Counted from the first letter of the stretch, positions 19,711 to 26,960 are shown. The stretch is DNA of 64,000 nt from Pseudomonadales bacterium (GCA_002708905.1 PAPM01000020.1:62001-126000); one strand, 5' to 3'. Notes: a model not told the origin generated them from the sequence alone. Program-made: numbers and translations.

Positions 19711-20000
19711 GTATTCCAGGGCAGATCGTCAGCATCAGTGACGCCGACAACAGCATGGCCATGGTGGATGTGTCCGGCGTGCAGCGTGAAGTGAACATCA
19801 TGTGCATTGTGGAGCCCAACACCAACGCCCAGGACTACATCGGCGAATGGGTGCTGGTGCATGTGGGCTTTGCCATGAGTCATTTGGATGAAGAAGAGGC
19901 GCAACGCACACTGGCGTTGTTGCAAGAGCTAGGCGAATTCCAGGAAGAACTGGATGCCATGAAGGAGCAAGAACCCCAGCAAGCAGGAGAAAGCCAATGA
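19701..20000 (+). CDS. hypC: Hydrogenase assembly chaperone HypC
   Basis: A 99-residue chaperone starting MCLGIPGQIVSI, with the essential Cys2. It binds HypD during Fe(CN)2CO assembly and then the large-subunit precursor. The tail after about residue 75 is acidic and Gln-rich. It overlaps hypF by 10 bases and hypD by 4. Confidence 0.95.
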   Translation: MCLGIPGQIVSISDADNSMAMVDVSGVQREVNIMCIVEPNTNAQDYIGEWVLVHVGFAMSHLDEEEAQRTLALLQELGEFQEELDAMKEQEPQQAGESQ

Positions 20001-21181
20001 AATACGTCGACGAATTTCGTGATCCGGACACCGCCCGCAAACTGGTGCAACAGATCCAGCGCCTCACCGACAGCATCATGGCGAAAAGGGCAGAAGCAGG
20101 TTACACCATGCCCCTGCAACTGATGGAATTCTGCGGCGGCCACACCCACACCATTTTCCGCTACGGCATCGAACAACTGCTGCCGGATACCATCGAACTG
20201 GTGCACGGCCCCGGCTGCCCGGTATGCGTCTTGCCACGGGGCCGGGTGGACGACGCTGTGGCCCTGGCCAGTCGACCGGAAGTCATCTTCACCACCTTTG
20301 GTGACGCCATGCGCGTGCCCGGTTCGCAAAAATCCCTGCTGCAGGCCAAGGCCGATGGGGCGGACATTCGCATGGTCTATTCACCGCTGGATGCGCTCAA
20401 GCTGGCGAAGGAAAACCCCGAGCGTGAAGTTATTTTCTTCGCGTTAGGGTTTGAAACCACCATGCCCAGCACGGCGCTCACCTTACTGCAGGCAGAGCGC
20501 CAGGGTATTACCAACTTTTCCCTGTTCTGCAACCACATCACCACGGTGCCCACCATCGACGCCATTCTGGGCGACCCGGACATGATCCTGGATGGCTTTT
20601 TGGCACCGGGCCACGTCAGCATGGTGATCGGTGAGGAACCCTTCCAGTTTGTGGCCAAGGAATTTCACAAACCGCTGGTGATCACCGGCTTTGAACCGCT
20701 GGACATCCTGCAATCCCTCACCATGGTGCTGCTGCAAATCAACGAAGGCCGCACCGAAGTGGAAAACCAATACAAGCGTGTGGTGCAAAAACAGGGCAAC
20801 AGCCCCGGCCAGCAGGCCATCGAAACCGTGTTTGAAATTCGTGACTTTTTTGAATTGCGGGGCCTGGGCTCCGTGGACCACTCCGGCGTGCGTATTCGCG
20901 ATGCCTACGCCCGCTATGATGCGGAACGCAAATTCCCCCTCTCTTTAACGGGAGGGGGCATCACCGTTACCGATCCCGCCGGTTGCCAATGCGGCGACGT
21001 ACTGAAAGGCCTGATCCGCCCCTGGCAATGCACGCAGTTCGGCGAACAGTGCACCCCGCAAACCCCCATGGGCGCGCTGATGGTGTCCTCCGAAGGGGCT
21101 TGCGCCGCCTATTACCAATACAGCGATGTGCAGGAACTCAAACTGAAGCGGAGCCATCAAAAAGAGAGCGTATCCGCATGA
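19997..21181 (+). CDS. hypD: Hydrogenase maturation protein HypD
   Basis: Iron-sulfur scaffold on which Fe(CN)2CO is built (394 aa). Visible family motifs are MEFCGGHTHTIFRYG, HGPGCPVCVLP, the block FALGFETTMP and FCNHITTVP, and the C-terminal Cys-containing segment (GCQCGDVLKG and CTPQTPMGALMVSSEGAC) that binds the 4Fe-4S cluster. Slightly longer than the usual 370-380 residues because of a charged tail. The stop overlaps the hypE start. Confidence 0.96.
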   Translation: MKYVDEFRDPDTARKLVQQIQRLTDSIMAKRAEAGYTMPLQLMEFCGGHTHTIFRYGIEQLLPDTIELVHGPGCPVCVLPRGRVDDAVALASRPEVIFTTFGDAMRVPGSQKSLLQAKADGADIRMVYSPLDALKLAKENPEREVIFFALGFETTMPSTALTLLQAERQGITNFSLFCNHITTVPTIDAILGDPDMILDGFLAPGHVSMVIGEEPFQFVAKEFHKPLVITGFEPLDILQSLTMVLLQINEGRTEVENQYKRVVQKQGNSPGQQAIETVFEIRDFFELRGLGSVDHSGVRIRDAYARYDAERKFPLSLTGGGITVTDPAGCQCGDVLKGLIRPWQCTQFGEQCTPQTPMGALMVSSEGACAAYYQYSDVQELKLKRSHQKESVSA

Positions 21182-22254
21182 GCGCCGACGTCTCCCAAGA
21201 AAAAATTACATTGGGCACTATTACAATGGCCCACGGCAGCGGCGGCAAAGCCATGGAAGAACTCATCCGCACCGTGTTTGTCGAGGCCTTCAACAGCAAT
21301 CACGACAACCCCCAACTGGCCAGCCTGGAAGACCAGGCCCGCTTTGATCTTGCGGCCCTGCAACAACAGGGCAATCGCCTGGCCTTCACCACCGACTCCT
21401 ATGTCGTCGATCCACTGTTCTTCCCCGGTGGCGACATCGGCAAACTCGCCGTCACCGGCACCGTCAACGACCTGGCCATGGGCGGCGCCAAACCGCTTTA
21501 CTTAAGCTGCGGCTTTATCATCGAAGAAGGCCTGCCCATCGACACCCTGAAAAAAGTGGTACGCTCCATGCAACAAACCGCAGTGGAAGCGGGGGTGAGC
21601 ATCGTCACCGGCGATACCAAAGTGGTCCACAAGGGCAGCTGCGACAAGCTCTTCATCAACACCGCCGGAGTGGGGGTGATTGCCGAAGGCGTCAACATCA
21701 GCGCCCACAATGCACAAGCGGGGGACGCCATCATCATCAACGGCTACCTGGGGGATCACGGCGCCGCCATTGTGGATGCCCGTGGCGACCTGGCGTTGCA
21801 GAACACCATCGAATCCGATTGCCAGCCGCTGAACGATCTGGTGCAAGCCATGTTGGCGGTGTGCCCGGACATTCACTGCCTGCGCGATGCCACCCGCGGC
21901 GGCCTGGCCACTGTGCTGAACGAATTCGCCCAGGCCAGCAACTGCAGCATGCAGGTGGACGAGACCAAACTGCCTATTCGCGACGAAGTGCGGGGCATGT
22001 GCGAGATCCTGGGATTGGACCCGCTCTATCTGGCCAACGAAGGCAAACTGGTGGCGGTGGTGCCTGCTGCCGCTGCGGAAAAATTAATAGCAGTCATGCA
22101 AAACCACCGGGCGGGGCGCCACAGCACCATCATCGGGCAAGTAAAAGCATTATCAAAACCAGTTTCAAAACCAAGCGTGCTGATGACCACAGGATTTGGT
22201 AGCCAGCGAATAGTAGACCGGCTCGTGGGCGAGCAATTACCGAGGATCTGTTGA
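21178..22254 (+). CDS. hypE: Hydrogenase maturation protein HypE
   Basis: Dehydrates the carbamoyl group on its own C-terminal Cys to a thiocyanate that donates CN to iron. The start ITMAHGSGGKAMEEL and the ending LPRIC, with the required terminal Cys, are diagnostic; the PurM-like ATP-binding regions are evident (FTTDSYVVDPLFFPGGDIG, DATRGGLATVLNE). The frame is open upstream to 20983 inside hypD; ATG 21178, overlapping the hypD stop, gives the normal 358 residues. It overlaps the nickel permease gene by 4 bases. Confidence 0.96.
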   Translation: MSADVSQEKITLGTITMAHGSGGKAMEELIRTVFVEAFNSNHDNPQLASLEDQARFDLAALQQQGNRLAFTTDSYVVDPLFFPGGDIGKLAVTGTVNDLAMGGAKPLYLSCGFIIEEGLPIDTLKKVVRSMQQTAVEAGVSIVTGDTKVVHKGSCDKLFINTAGVGVIAEGVNISAHNAQAGDAIIINGYLGDHGAAIVDARGDLALQNTIESDCQPLNDLVQAMLAVCPDIHCLRDATRGGLATVLNEFAQASNCSMQVDETKLPIRDEVRGMCEILGLDPLYLANEGKLVAVVPAAAAEKLIAVMQNHRAGRHSTIIGQVKALSKPVSKPSVLMTTGFGSQRIVDRLVGEQLPRIC

Positions 22255-22991
22255 TGACCAGCTTATTATTCGTGGGCTTTTTACTGGGGATACGGCACGC
22301 ACTGGAGGCGGACCACATCGCCACCGTGGCCTCACTGGCCAGCACCTTGCCCAACCGCTGGCAAGTGGTGCGCCAGGGCGTTGCCTGGGGCTTTGGCCAC
22401 AGCGTCATGCTGCTGTTGGTGGGCGCGGTGGTACTGTGGAGCGACACCATGATCCCCGAACAAATGGCCCACGGATTGGAAATGGCCGTCGGCGCCCTCA
22501 TGATCGTACTGGGCCTGGACGTACTGCGCCGGGCCTGGCGCGACAAAGTCCACTTCCACCTGCACCAACACAAAGACGGCACCAAACACTTCCACGCCCA
22601 CAGCCATCATGATCAACCGCAAAACTTTCGCCTGGCACCGTTCATCCAACCCCAACTGGGCCTTGAGTATAAACACGGTCACCACAATCATTCTCATAAA
22701 AAGGACTGGCCCCTGCGGGCGTTGTTCATGGGCATCATCCACGGCATGGCCGGTTCCGCTGCCTTGATCCTGTTGTTTGTGGATCAGGTGGATTCCATCA
22801 GCACGGGGTTGGCGTACATCGCCATCTTTGGACTGGGATCAATTCTGGGTATGTTCGTGTTTTCACTGGTGATCTCGGTGCCCCTCGGCATGACCGCGAA
22901 AAAGCTGACGCGGGTGCATACCGGGCTGCAGTTTTCGATAGGGGTGGTGACGTCGGCGTTGGGGATTGGGTTGTTGGTGGCGCCGATATAG
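22251..22991 (+). CDS. Nickel/cobalt permease-like membrane protein
   Basis: A 246-residue membrane protein with the nickel-transporter signature HALEADH (H-x4-DH) in the first helix region, a His-rich loop of about 40 residues (residues about 103-145) and six or so hydrophobic helices. It belongs to the NicO/HoxN/UreH-like group. As last gene of the hyp run, overlapping hypE, it most likely imports nickel for the two hydrogenases. Its 3' end (22858-22985) is duplicated at 24108-24235; both copies keep the peptide sequence, so this gene still ends in a family-like way. Confidence 0.88.
   Translation: MMTSLLFVGFLLGIRHALEADHIATVASLASTLPNRWQVVRQGVAWGFGHSVMLLLVGAVVLWSDTMIPEQMAHGLEMAVGALMIVLGLDVLRRAWRDKVHFHLHQHKDGTKHFHAHSHHDQPQNFRLAPFIQPQLGLEYKHGHHNHSHKKDWPLRALFMGIIHGMAGSAALILLFVDQVDSISTGLAYIAIFGLGSILGMFVFSLVISVPLGMTAKKLTRVHTGLQFSIGVVTSALGIGLLVAPI
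22858..22985 (+). repeat. 3' end of nickel permease gene, copy 1 of direct repeat
   Basis: 128 bases that match 24108-24235 with only three differences, at 22886, 22901 and 22937. All three fall on third codon positions and leave the peptide unchanged. The repeats bracket the winged-helix/nucleotidyltransferase module, with an offset of exactly 1250 bases. Confidence 0.95.
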
Positions 22992-23004
22992 CGGAGCCCG
23001 TGCA

Positions 23005-23071
23005 CCATAAACCAATAAGTGGTATATATTAACCAATTGTTGGGTTATATTTACCATTGTATGGTTTATGG
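23005..23071. promoter_or_regulatory. Operator-like array: three 13-bp palindromic repeats at 21-bp spacing
   Basis: Three copies of ACCA-N5-TGGT occur at 23011-23023 (ACCAATAAGTGGT), 23032-23044 (ACCAATTGTTGGG, one end base changed) and 23053-23065 (ACCATTGTATGGT), each starting exactly 21 bases after the last, separated by AT-only 8-base spacers. In addition the block is bounded by a perfect 10-bp inverted repeat, CCATAAACCA (23005-23014) and TGGTTTATGG (23062-23071). Two-turn spacing of small palindromes is what an autoregulatory operator binding a dimer on one DNA face would look like. It ends 19 bases before the winged-helix gene start. Confidence 0.75.
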
Positions 23072-23090
23072 AAAAGGGGGAGAACCCATC

Positions 23091-23459
23091 ATGTTTGTGC
23101 TCAAAGGCATACTGAGGGCGGAAACTCAGGAAAAGATCCTGATCTACCTGCTGCTAAAAGGAAGCGGCTATGGCAAGAGCATTGCCGAGTTCTACGACAT
23201 CCCGCAAAACCCGGTGCAAAAGCAGTTGGCCCGACTTGAACAGGACGGTGTCATCGTCAGTGAACTGATAGGCAAGGTACGCAGCTATCAGCTCAACCCC
23301 CGTTATCCCTTTCTTCAGCCCCTGAAAGACTTGCTCAAGGCAGCAGCCGAAGCTTACCCTCCAACCGTGATCAACGCCCTGCTGGTGCAACGTACCCGTC
23401 CCCGCCAAGCGGGCAAACCTTTGGTATCCGCAGGCAGAACTGCCAAACCGAAAAAATAG
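23091..23459 (+). CDS. Winged-helix DNA-binding protein, putative antitoxin/autoregulator
   Basis: A 122-residue protein. Residues about 1-60 read as a winged helix (ETQEKILIYLLLKGSGYGKSIAEFYDIPQNPVQKQLARLEQDGVIVSEL), followed by a hairpin wing (GKVRSYQLNPRYPF) and a basic tail. I chose ATG 23091, with AGGGGGAG about 8 bases upstream; the frame extends back to a GTG at 23019, but that stretch is the operator array and only encodes an artefact of the 21-base periodicity. It is followed 12 bases later by a nucleotidyltransferase gene, and the pair looks like a toxin-antitoxin type unit with this gene as regulator. The role is inferred from layout only. Confidence 0.75.
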   Translation: MFVLKGILRAETQEKILIYLLLKGSGYGKSIAEFYDIPQNPVQKQLARLEQDGVIVSELIGKVRSYQLNPRYPFLQPLKDLLKAAAEAYPPTVINALLVQRTRPRQAGKPLVSAGRTAKPKK

Positions 23460-23471
23460 GGCAGCCGGTAA

Positions 23472-24077
23472 ATGAGTGATTTCAGCAAAATCGATATTGT
23501 GACTATCGCAGCCATCGTGGCAGAACACCTGCAACAGCATGGGATTGAAGTGGTGCTAGTGGGGGGCTTGGCTGTCGAGATCTATACGCACAACCTCTAT
23601 CTCACCAAAGATATCGACATGGTGAACACCAATTACCAGCCGGCACGCAAGTTGACCCACGCTATGGCACAGCTGGACTTTCACAAGCAGGGAAGGGTGT
23701 ATGTAAACGCAAGCACCGACATCACGGTGGAGTTTCCCTCTGCGCCGCTATCGGTGGGGGATGAAATCATTAAGCAAACCACGGTAGCCAAGGTGGGCGG
23801 TGGAAGAATCCCTATTTTAAAGGCAGAAGACGTGGTGAAAGATCGCCTGGCCGCGTTTATCCATTGGCAGGATAGGCAGTCGCTTATTCAAGCCACAGCC
23901 ATCCTGTTGCAACACAACCTAAAACCGATGACATTTCAGGCTTTTTGCATAAAAGAAGGAACAGATAAAGATTTCCAGCTGTTGGAAAGCCTTCACACGC
24001 ACGCAATGGAGCACCAATTGAATACTATGGAAGAACTGGAAGCTGAGCTCACACAATTGTTGTTGAATCAGTTATAG
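23472..24077 (+). CDS. Nucleotidyltransferase-fold protein (AbiEii/DUF6036-like), putative toxin
   Basis: A 201-residue protein with the minimal nucleotidyltransferase motifs: VLVGGLAVEIY (GG loop), TKDIDMV (DxD metal ligands) and a third acidic residue in DITVEFP. This matches AbiEii/MNT-like toxins and DUF6036-type proteins. Residues after about 120 are helical. It pairs with the upstream winged-helix gene, and the unit sits between two copies of the nickel permease 3' end. Substrate (tRNA, nucleotide or protein) cannot be told. A housekeeping role is possible but less likely in this setting. Confidence 0.75.
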   Translation: MSDFSKIDIVTIAAIVAEHLQQHGIEVVLVGGLAVEIYTHNLYLTKDIDMVNTNYQPARKLTHAMAQLDFHKQGRVYVNASTDITVEFPSAPLSVGDEIIKQTTVAKVGGGRIPILKAEDVVKDRLAAFIHWQDRQSLIQATAILLQHNLKPMTFQAFCIKEGTDKDFQLLESLHTHAMEHQLNTMEELEAELTQLLLNQL

Positions 24078-24107
24078 GTCTGTTACTGAAGTACTGCCAA
24101 GATGTTT

Positions 24108-24241
24108 TGTTTTCACTGGTGATCTCGGTGCCCCTGGGCATGACCGCGAAGAAGCTGACGCGGGTGCATACCGGGCTGCAGTTTTCCATAGGGGTGGTGA
24201 CGTCGGCGTTGGGGATTGGGTTGTTGGTGGCGCCGGTTTGA
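24108..24241 (+). pseudogene. Displaced 3' end of nickel permease gene, copy 2
   Basis: Encodes the last 44 or so residues of a nickel permease (FSLVISVPLGMTAKK through GIGLLVAP) ending in Val-stop instead of the Ile-stop of the intact gene. It has no start and no upstream part of the gene. The three differences from copy 1 are all synonymous, which suggests that the two ends come from different strains rather than from simple recent duplication. It is 30 bases from the end of the ribosome-distal nucleotidyltransferase gene. Confidence 0.92.
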
Positions 24242-24260
24242 GGGTAATCATTACACGCAG

Positions 24261-24677
24261 CTAAGTGCTGTGCAGCAACGCAATAAATTCATCTGGCGTC
24301 ATCACAGGTATGCGGTTGTGGGTAAAGTCTTTGGTGTTACGGGTCACGATCAGCTGGCAGCCGTAATGGATGGCTGACTGGTACAGCACGGCGTCCTCAA
24401 AGTCCTGAATGGGCGTGGTGAGGGCATCTTCGATCACGGCTCGGGTTACCGGGGCCACTTCAAAAATACTCATGATGTTGGCCACAGCAGTGGCGGCCTG
24501 TTGTCGGTTAAGGGCTTTGCTGGCAATGTAAAAAATATTGGTGAGGGTGGTGGCGCAAAGGGAACCGTTAATGGCTCCGGCCTCGGCCTGTGAGATCAGC
24601 CAGGTGGCGGGAGCGTTGAAGGGCTCCCGGTCCAGCAGCAGGTCAAGAATAACGTTGGTATCAAACAGGGCGTTCAC
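24261..24677 (-). CDS. PIN-domain putative toxin (VapC-like)
   Basis: A 138-residue PIN-domain protein. The N-terminal ALFDTNVILDLLLDREP supplies the first Asp; the Asp pair in TPIQDFEDAVLYQSA and the Asp of VTRNTKDF complete the metal site of a VapC-type ribonuclease. Its start overlaps the stop of the upstream gene at 24674 by 4 bases, the standard arrangement for antitoxin-first TA operons. Confidence 0.88.
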   Translation of the reverse strand: MNALFDTNVILDLLLDREPFNAPATWLISQAEAGAINGSLCATTLTNIFYIASKALNRQQAATAVANIMSIFEVAPVTRAVIEDALTTPIQDFEDAVLYQSAIHYGCQLIVTRNTKDFTHNRIPVMTPDEFIALLHST

Positions 24678-24925
24678 AGGTACTTGTCGGTGCGGTATTG
24701 GTTGTAATCGTCTTCGTTGATGTTGGCTTTTTTCAGCAGCCCTTTCAGGGCTTGGGTTTTGTTACCCATTGCTGCATCGGGGGAGGCGGTAGGCGCCGGT
24801 TGTGCATCCAGAAACCGAAAATAATCCGCCACCATCTGGGACACGGATTTGCCGTGCTCGGCGGCGTAAAATTTGGCTTTCTCAACCAGCTCTTGGTCGA
24901 GTCGTAGCGTAAGTTTGGTCTGCAT
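24674..24925 (-). CDS. Putative antitoxin, DUF6364-like ribbon-helix-helix protein
   Basis: An 83-residue protein starting MQTKLTLRLDQELVEKAKFYAAEHGKSVSQMVADYF, a ribbon-helix-helix pattern of the DUF6364 type that often partners PIN toxins. The C-terminal half (PAPTASPDAAMGNKTQALKGLLKKANI) is probably unfolded until it wraps the toxin. It lies upstream of and overlaps the PIN gene. An inverted repeat at 24950-24981 just before its start is a likely autoregulatory site. Confidence 0.85.
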   Translation of the reverse strand: MQTKLTLRLDQELVEKAKFYAAEHGKSVSQMVADYFRFLDAQPAPTASPDAAMGNKTQALKGLLKKANINEDDYNQYRTDKYL

Positions 24926-24949
24926 GCTGTTGGCCTTGGCAAATAGCCG

Positions 24950-24981
24950 GTGACGTATAGATTTAAGATAGTGTACGTCAC
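24950..24981. promoter_or_regulatory. Inverted repeat upstream of the PIN toxin-antitoxin operon
   Basis: GTGACGTA (24950-24957) and TACGTCAC (24974-24981) form a perfect 8-bp inverted repeat with a 16-base AT-rich spacer, starting 25 bases before the antitoxin start. The layout suits an operator bound by the ribbon-helix-helix antitoxin. Confidence 0.6.
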
Positions 24982-25069
24982 GGTTGGGTCAAGTCAACCA
25001 TTTAGGCCGCCTGTGCGCTGATGGTGGTGGCGTTTTTGTCTAAAACTGGCTGAGGGGGTGGAATCTATG

Positions 25070-25090
25070 TCCAATATTGCTAATATTGGA
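25070..25090. promoter_or_regulatory. Palindrome upstream of ParDE-like operon
   Basis: TCCAATATT (25070-25078), GCT spacer, AATATTGGA (25082-25090): a perfect 9-bp inverted repeat 35 bases before the antitoxin ATG. This is the expected position of a ParD operator overlapping the promoter. Confidence 0.65.
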
Positions 25091-25125
25091 CTAGTGCGCC
25101 ACATCCCCAACAGATAAAGAAGGTA

Positions 25126-25386
25126 ATGGCTATGAACGTCAACCTGAGCGAACAGTTTGAACAGTATATCGCTGAACAGGTCAAATCCGGCCTCTATAAC
25201 AATGCCAGCGAAGTGATACGGGAAGCACTGCGCCTGAAGATGCAGCAGGATCAAACCTACCAAACCAAGCTGGAAGCACTGCGGGCCGATATTGAAGTGG
25301 CATGCAAGCAACTGGACGATGGCCGGGGTATGCAATACGACCCCAAGGAAATGTTGAACCGGGTTAAACGGAAAACCGGTCAATGA
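25126..25386 (+). CDS. ParD-type antitoxin
   Basis: An 86-residue ribbon-helix-helix antitoxin: MNVNLSEQFEQYIAEQVKSGLYNNASEVIREALRLKMQQD is the typical ParD/CopG start, followed by a charged C-terminal toxin-binding arm. The alternative start ATG 25132 removes two residues. The stop overlaps the toxin gene by 4 bases. Confidence 0.92.
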   Translation: MAMNVNLSEQFEQYIAEQVKSGLYNNASEVIREALRLKMQQDQTYQTKLEALRADIEVACKQLDDGRGMQYDPKEMLNRVKRKTGQ

Positions 25387-25676
25387 GAGGCTACCGGTTA
25401 GCGCCGGAAGCAGATCAGGATATCGAAGCGATCGCCACATATACCTTTGAAACCTGGGGCGAACAGCAGACTGAACTGTATTTGGACAGTTTGGCTAAGC
25501 TATTTTCAAAGATCGCTGAATCACCTTACCTTGGGCGGGAGCGCAAGGAAATCCGCAGCGGCATTTTCAGCCGCAATCATCAAAAGCACATCATATTCTA
25601 TCGCGTGTCTGGGGATTGGGTGGACATCCTTCGGGTTCTTCATCATGCCCGCGATGTTGAGGGGGCTTTTGAATAA
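25383..25676 (+). CDS. ParE/RelE-family toxin
   Basis: A 97-residue toxin of the ParE type: YRLAPEADQDIEAIATYTFETWGEQQTELYLDSLAKLF, then LGRERKEIRSGIFSRNHQKHIIFYRVSGDWVDILRVLHHARD. ParE toxins poison DNA gyrase; RelE-like mRNA cleavage cannot be ruled out from sequence. It overlaps the ParD gene and is followed by a hairpin at 25685. Confidence 0.92.
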   Translation: MRGYRLAPEADQDIEAIATYTFETWGEQQTELYLDSLAKLFSKIAESPYLGRERKEIRSGIFSRNHQKHIIFYRVSGDWVDILRVLHHARDVEGAFE

Positions 25677-25684
25677 GGGGAATT

Positions 25685-25712
25685 GAGCTGAATAAACTTG
25701 ATTATTCGGCTC
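25685..25712. terminator. Hairpin between parE-like gene and convergent MORN gene
   Basis: GAGCTGAATAA (25685-25695) pairs with TTATTCGGCTC (25702-25712) with one G-T wobble and a 6-base loop. It sits between convergent genes, so it may end transcription from either side, although no long T-run follows. Confidence 0.5.
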
Positions 25713-25726
25713 AGATTACGAGCCAA

Positions 25727-26200
25727 TTACTTAAACAACTCGCTTTCCTTGCAGGGAATTTCACTACCCGCCTTGTAGCATGTGGGGTCTAAAGGCATAG
25801 GCGAATTGCTCTTGTACTCCCCCACAACCACATCCTCACCCATGGTCAATGCGCCCGTTCCCACCATGAAATCCTGCTCATAATGGCCAGCACTTACGGA
25901 GTTGGCAGCCAAATCCACCATCACCGCCTCGCCTTGCAGCTTATCGTCCCGCCATTGCCCGGCGATCACGCTGCTGTCTTTGCCATAGCTCACGCCATAG
26001 CCGTGCCGCTTACCGGCTTTCAGCTCACCTACGTACACAAAGTTCTCTGTGCTATAGATGGCCTTTCCGCTGAAGGAATCGAGTTGAGCCCTGGTGATCA
26101 CAGTGTATTCTGAACCACCGGCCTGTTCTGCATGGCAACCCAGCGCGAACAACATCATGCAGGTCGCCACAATGGTTTTAGTGTGATTAAACAGTTTCAT
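25727..26200 (-). CDS. Secreted MORN-repeat protein
   Basis: A 157-residue protein with a signal sequence (hydrophobic stretch ending near ALGCHAEQ; the Cys could be lipidated, but the lipobox is weak) and about three MORN-type repeats, YVGELKAGKRHGYGVSY, IAGQWRDDKLQGEAV and SAGHYEQDFMVGTGALT. A Cys pair near the C-terminus (PTCYKAGSEIPCKES) could form a disulfide. I chose ATG 26200, which shares its first base with the stop of the upstream gene (TAATG), over ATG 26206. Function unknown. Confidence 0.75.
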   Translation of the reverse strand: MKLFNHTKTIVATCMMLFALGCHAEQAGGSEYTVITRAQLDSFSGKAIYSTENFVYVGELKAGKRHGYGVSYGKDSSVIAGQWRDDKLQGEAVMVDLAANSVSAGHYEQDFMVGTGALTMGEDVVVGEYKSNSPMPLDPTCYKAGSEIPCKESELFK

Positions 26201-26562
26201 TAGCATTTACCTTTTAACGCACGAGCCACAATAGTCTGATAGATAGCCCAGAATTGAGCTTGCTCGGGAGTACCCCGCATGCTGTGGCGTAGATATTGTT
26301 TGGCTGCCGTGGAGGATACCCCAGCCAGGATGACTTTGTTGGAGCCGATAATGGTTTTCGCCAACCCAAGCCAATCCTCATTACCAACGGTAACCAAACC
26401 CACATCCATATCGGTCCATGAAAGCACGTGCGTCGCTGACATCAGGGCCGCAAACAGGCCCGCGCTTTCATAGTTCTGTTTGATCCTGCGTAGAGCCGCT
26501 TTGTCTTCGTCATCCAGATTGACTGAGATCTGGCTGGGTTCCACCATCAAGTCGCATTCCAT
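26200..26562 (-). CDS. Hypothetical protein, coupled to MORN-repeat gene
   Basis: A 120-residue soluble protein I do not recognise. It is acidic at the N-terminus (SVNLDDEDKAALRRIKQNYESAGLFAALMS) with a mixed alpha/beta-looking middle part (DVGLVTVGNEDWLGLAKTIIGSNKVILAGVSS). The ATG at 26562 has AAGGAAAG about 5 bases upstream. Its TAA overlaps the next ATG, implying coupled translation with the MORN protein, a hint that the two act together. Confidence 0.65.
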   Translation of the reverse strand: MECDLMVEPSQISVNLDDEDKAALRRIKQNYESAGLFAALMSATHVLSWTDMDVGLVTVGNEDWLGLAKTIIGSNKVILAGVSSTAAKQYLRHSMRGTPEQAQFWAIYQTIVARALKGKC

Positions 26563-26726
26563 CGCGCTTTCCTTTCAAATACTTATAATAAGAAAGACAC
26601 TCTGGCATTAAAGAATGACCATAAACATAGAATTCAATTCGGATAGCAGAATACAGGACTGAATATTGCCCGTATCTGTTACTTGTATTTTAAATAACTA
26701 TTTGAAATTAAAAGACTAAATAAAGA

Positions 26727-26960
26727 ATGAACCAAACACCAAACAACCTGGCCGCCTACATCTGGTCCCTGGCGGACCTGCTGCGCGGCGACTTCAAACA
26801 AAGCCAATACGGCCGCCTGGAATGCGTGTTGGCGGGCAAAAAGGAAGCCGTACTGGCAGAATACGACTACCGCGTTCAGTCCATGCCTGAAGAGGCCCTC
26901 ACCAAGCCCGGTATCATCCGCACCATCTTCGATCCTACGGCAGGCACGGTGGATTTTTGA
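26727..26960 (+). pseudogene. hsdM remnant (type I methyltransferase), internally deleted
   Basis: The 77-codon frame starts like HsdM ([22 protein letters not shown]) but then jumps. The usual KVILPFTVLR segment is missing between QYG and [18 protein letters not shown], and the next block jumps to [13 protein letters not shown], the beginning of the SAM-binding region, and stops before it is complete. Two internal deletions and a truncated end make activity as a methyltransferase impossible. It marks a former type I restriction locus in this accessory region. No hsdS or hsdR is visible in the window. Confidence 0.8.

Noticed and set aside
23019-23090. Upstream in-frame extension (GTG start) of the winged-helix gene
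   Set aside because: The stretch is the operator array; the encoded seven-residue periodicity is a by-product of the 21-base repeats, and there is no ribosome site before the GTG.
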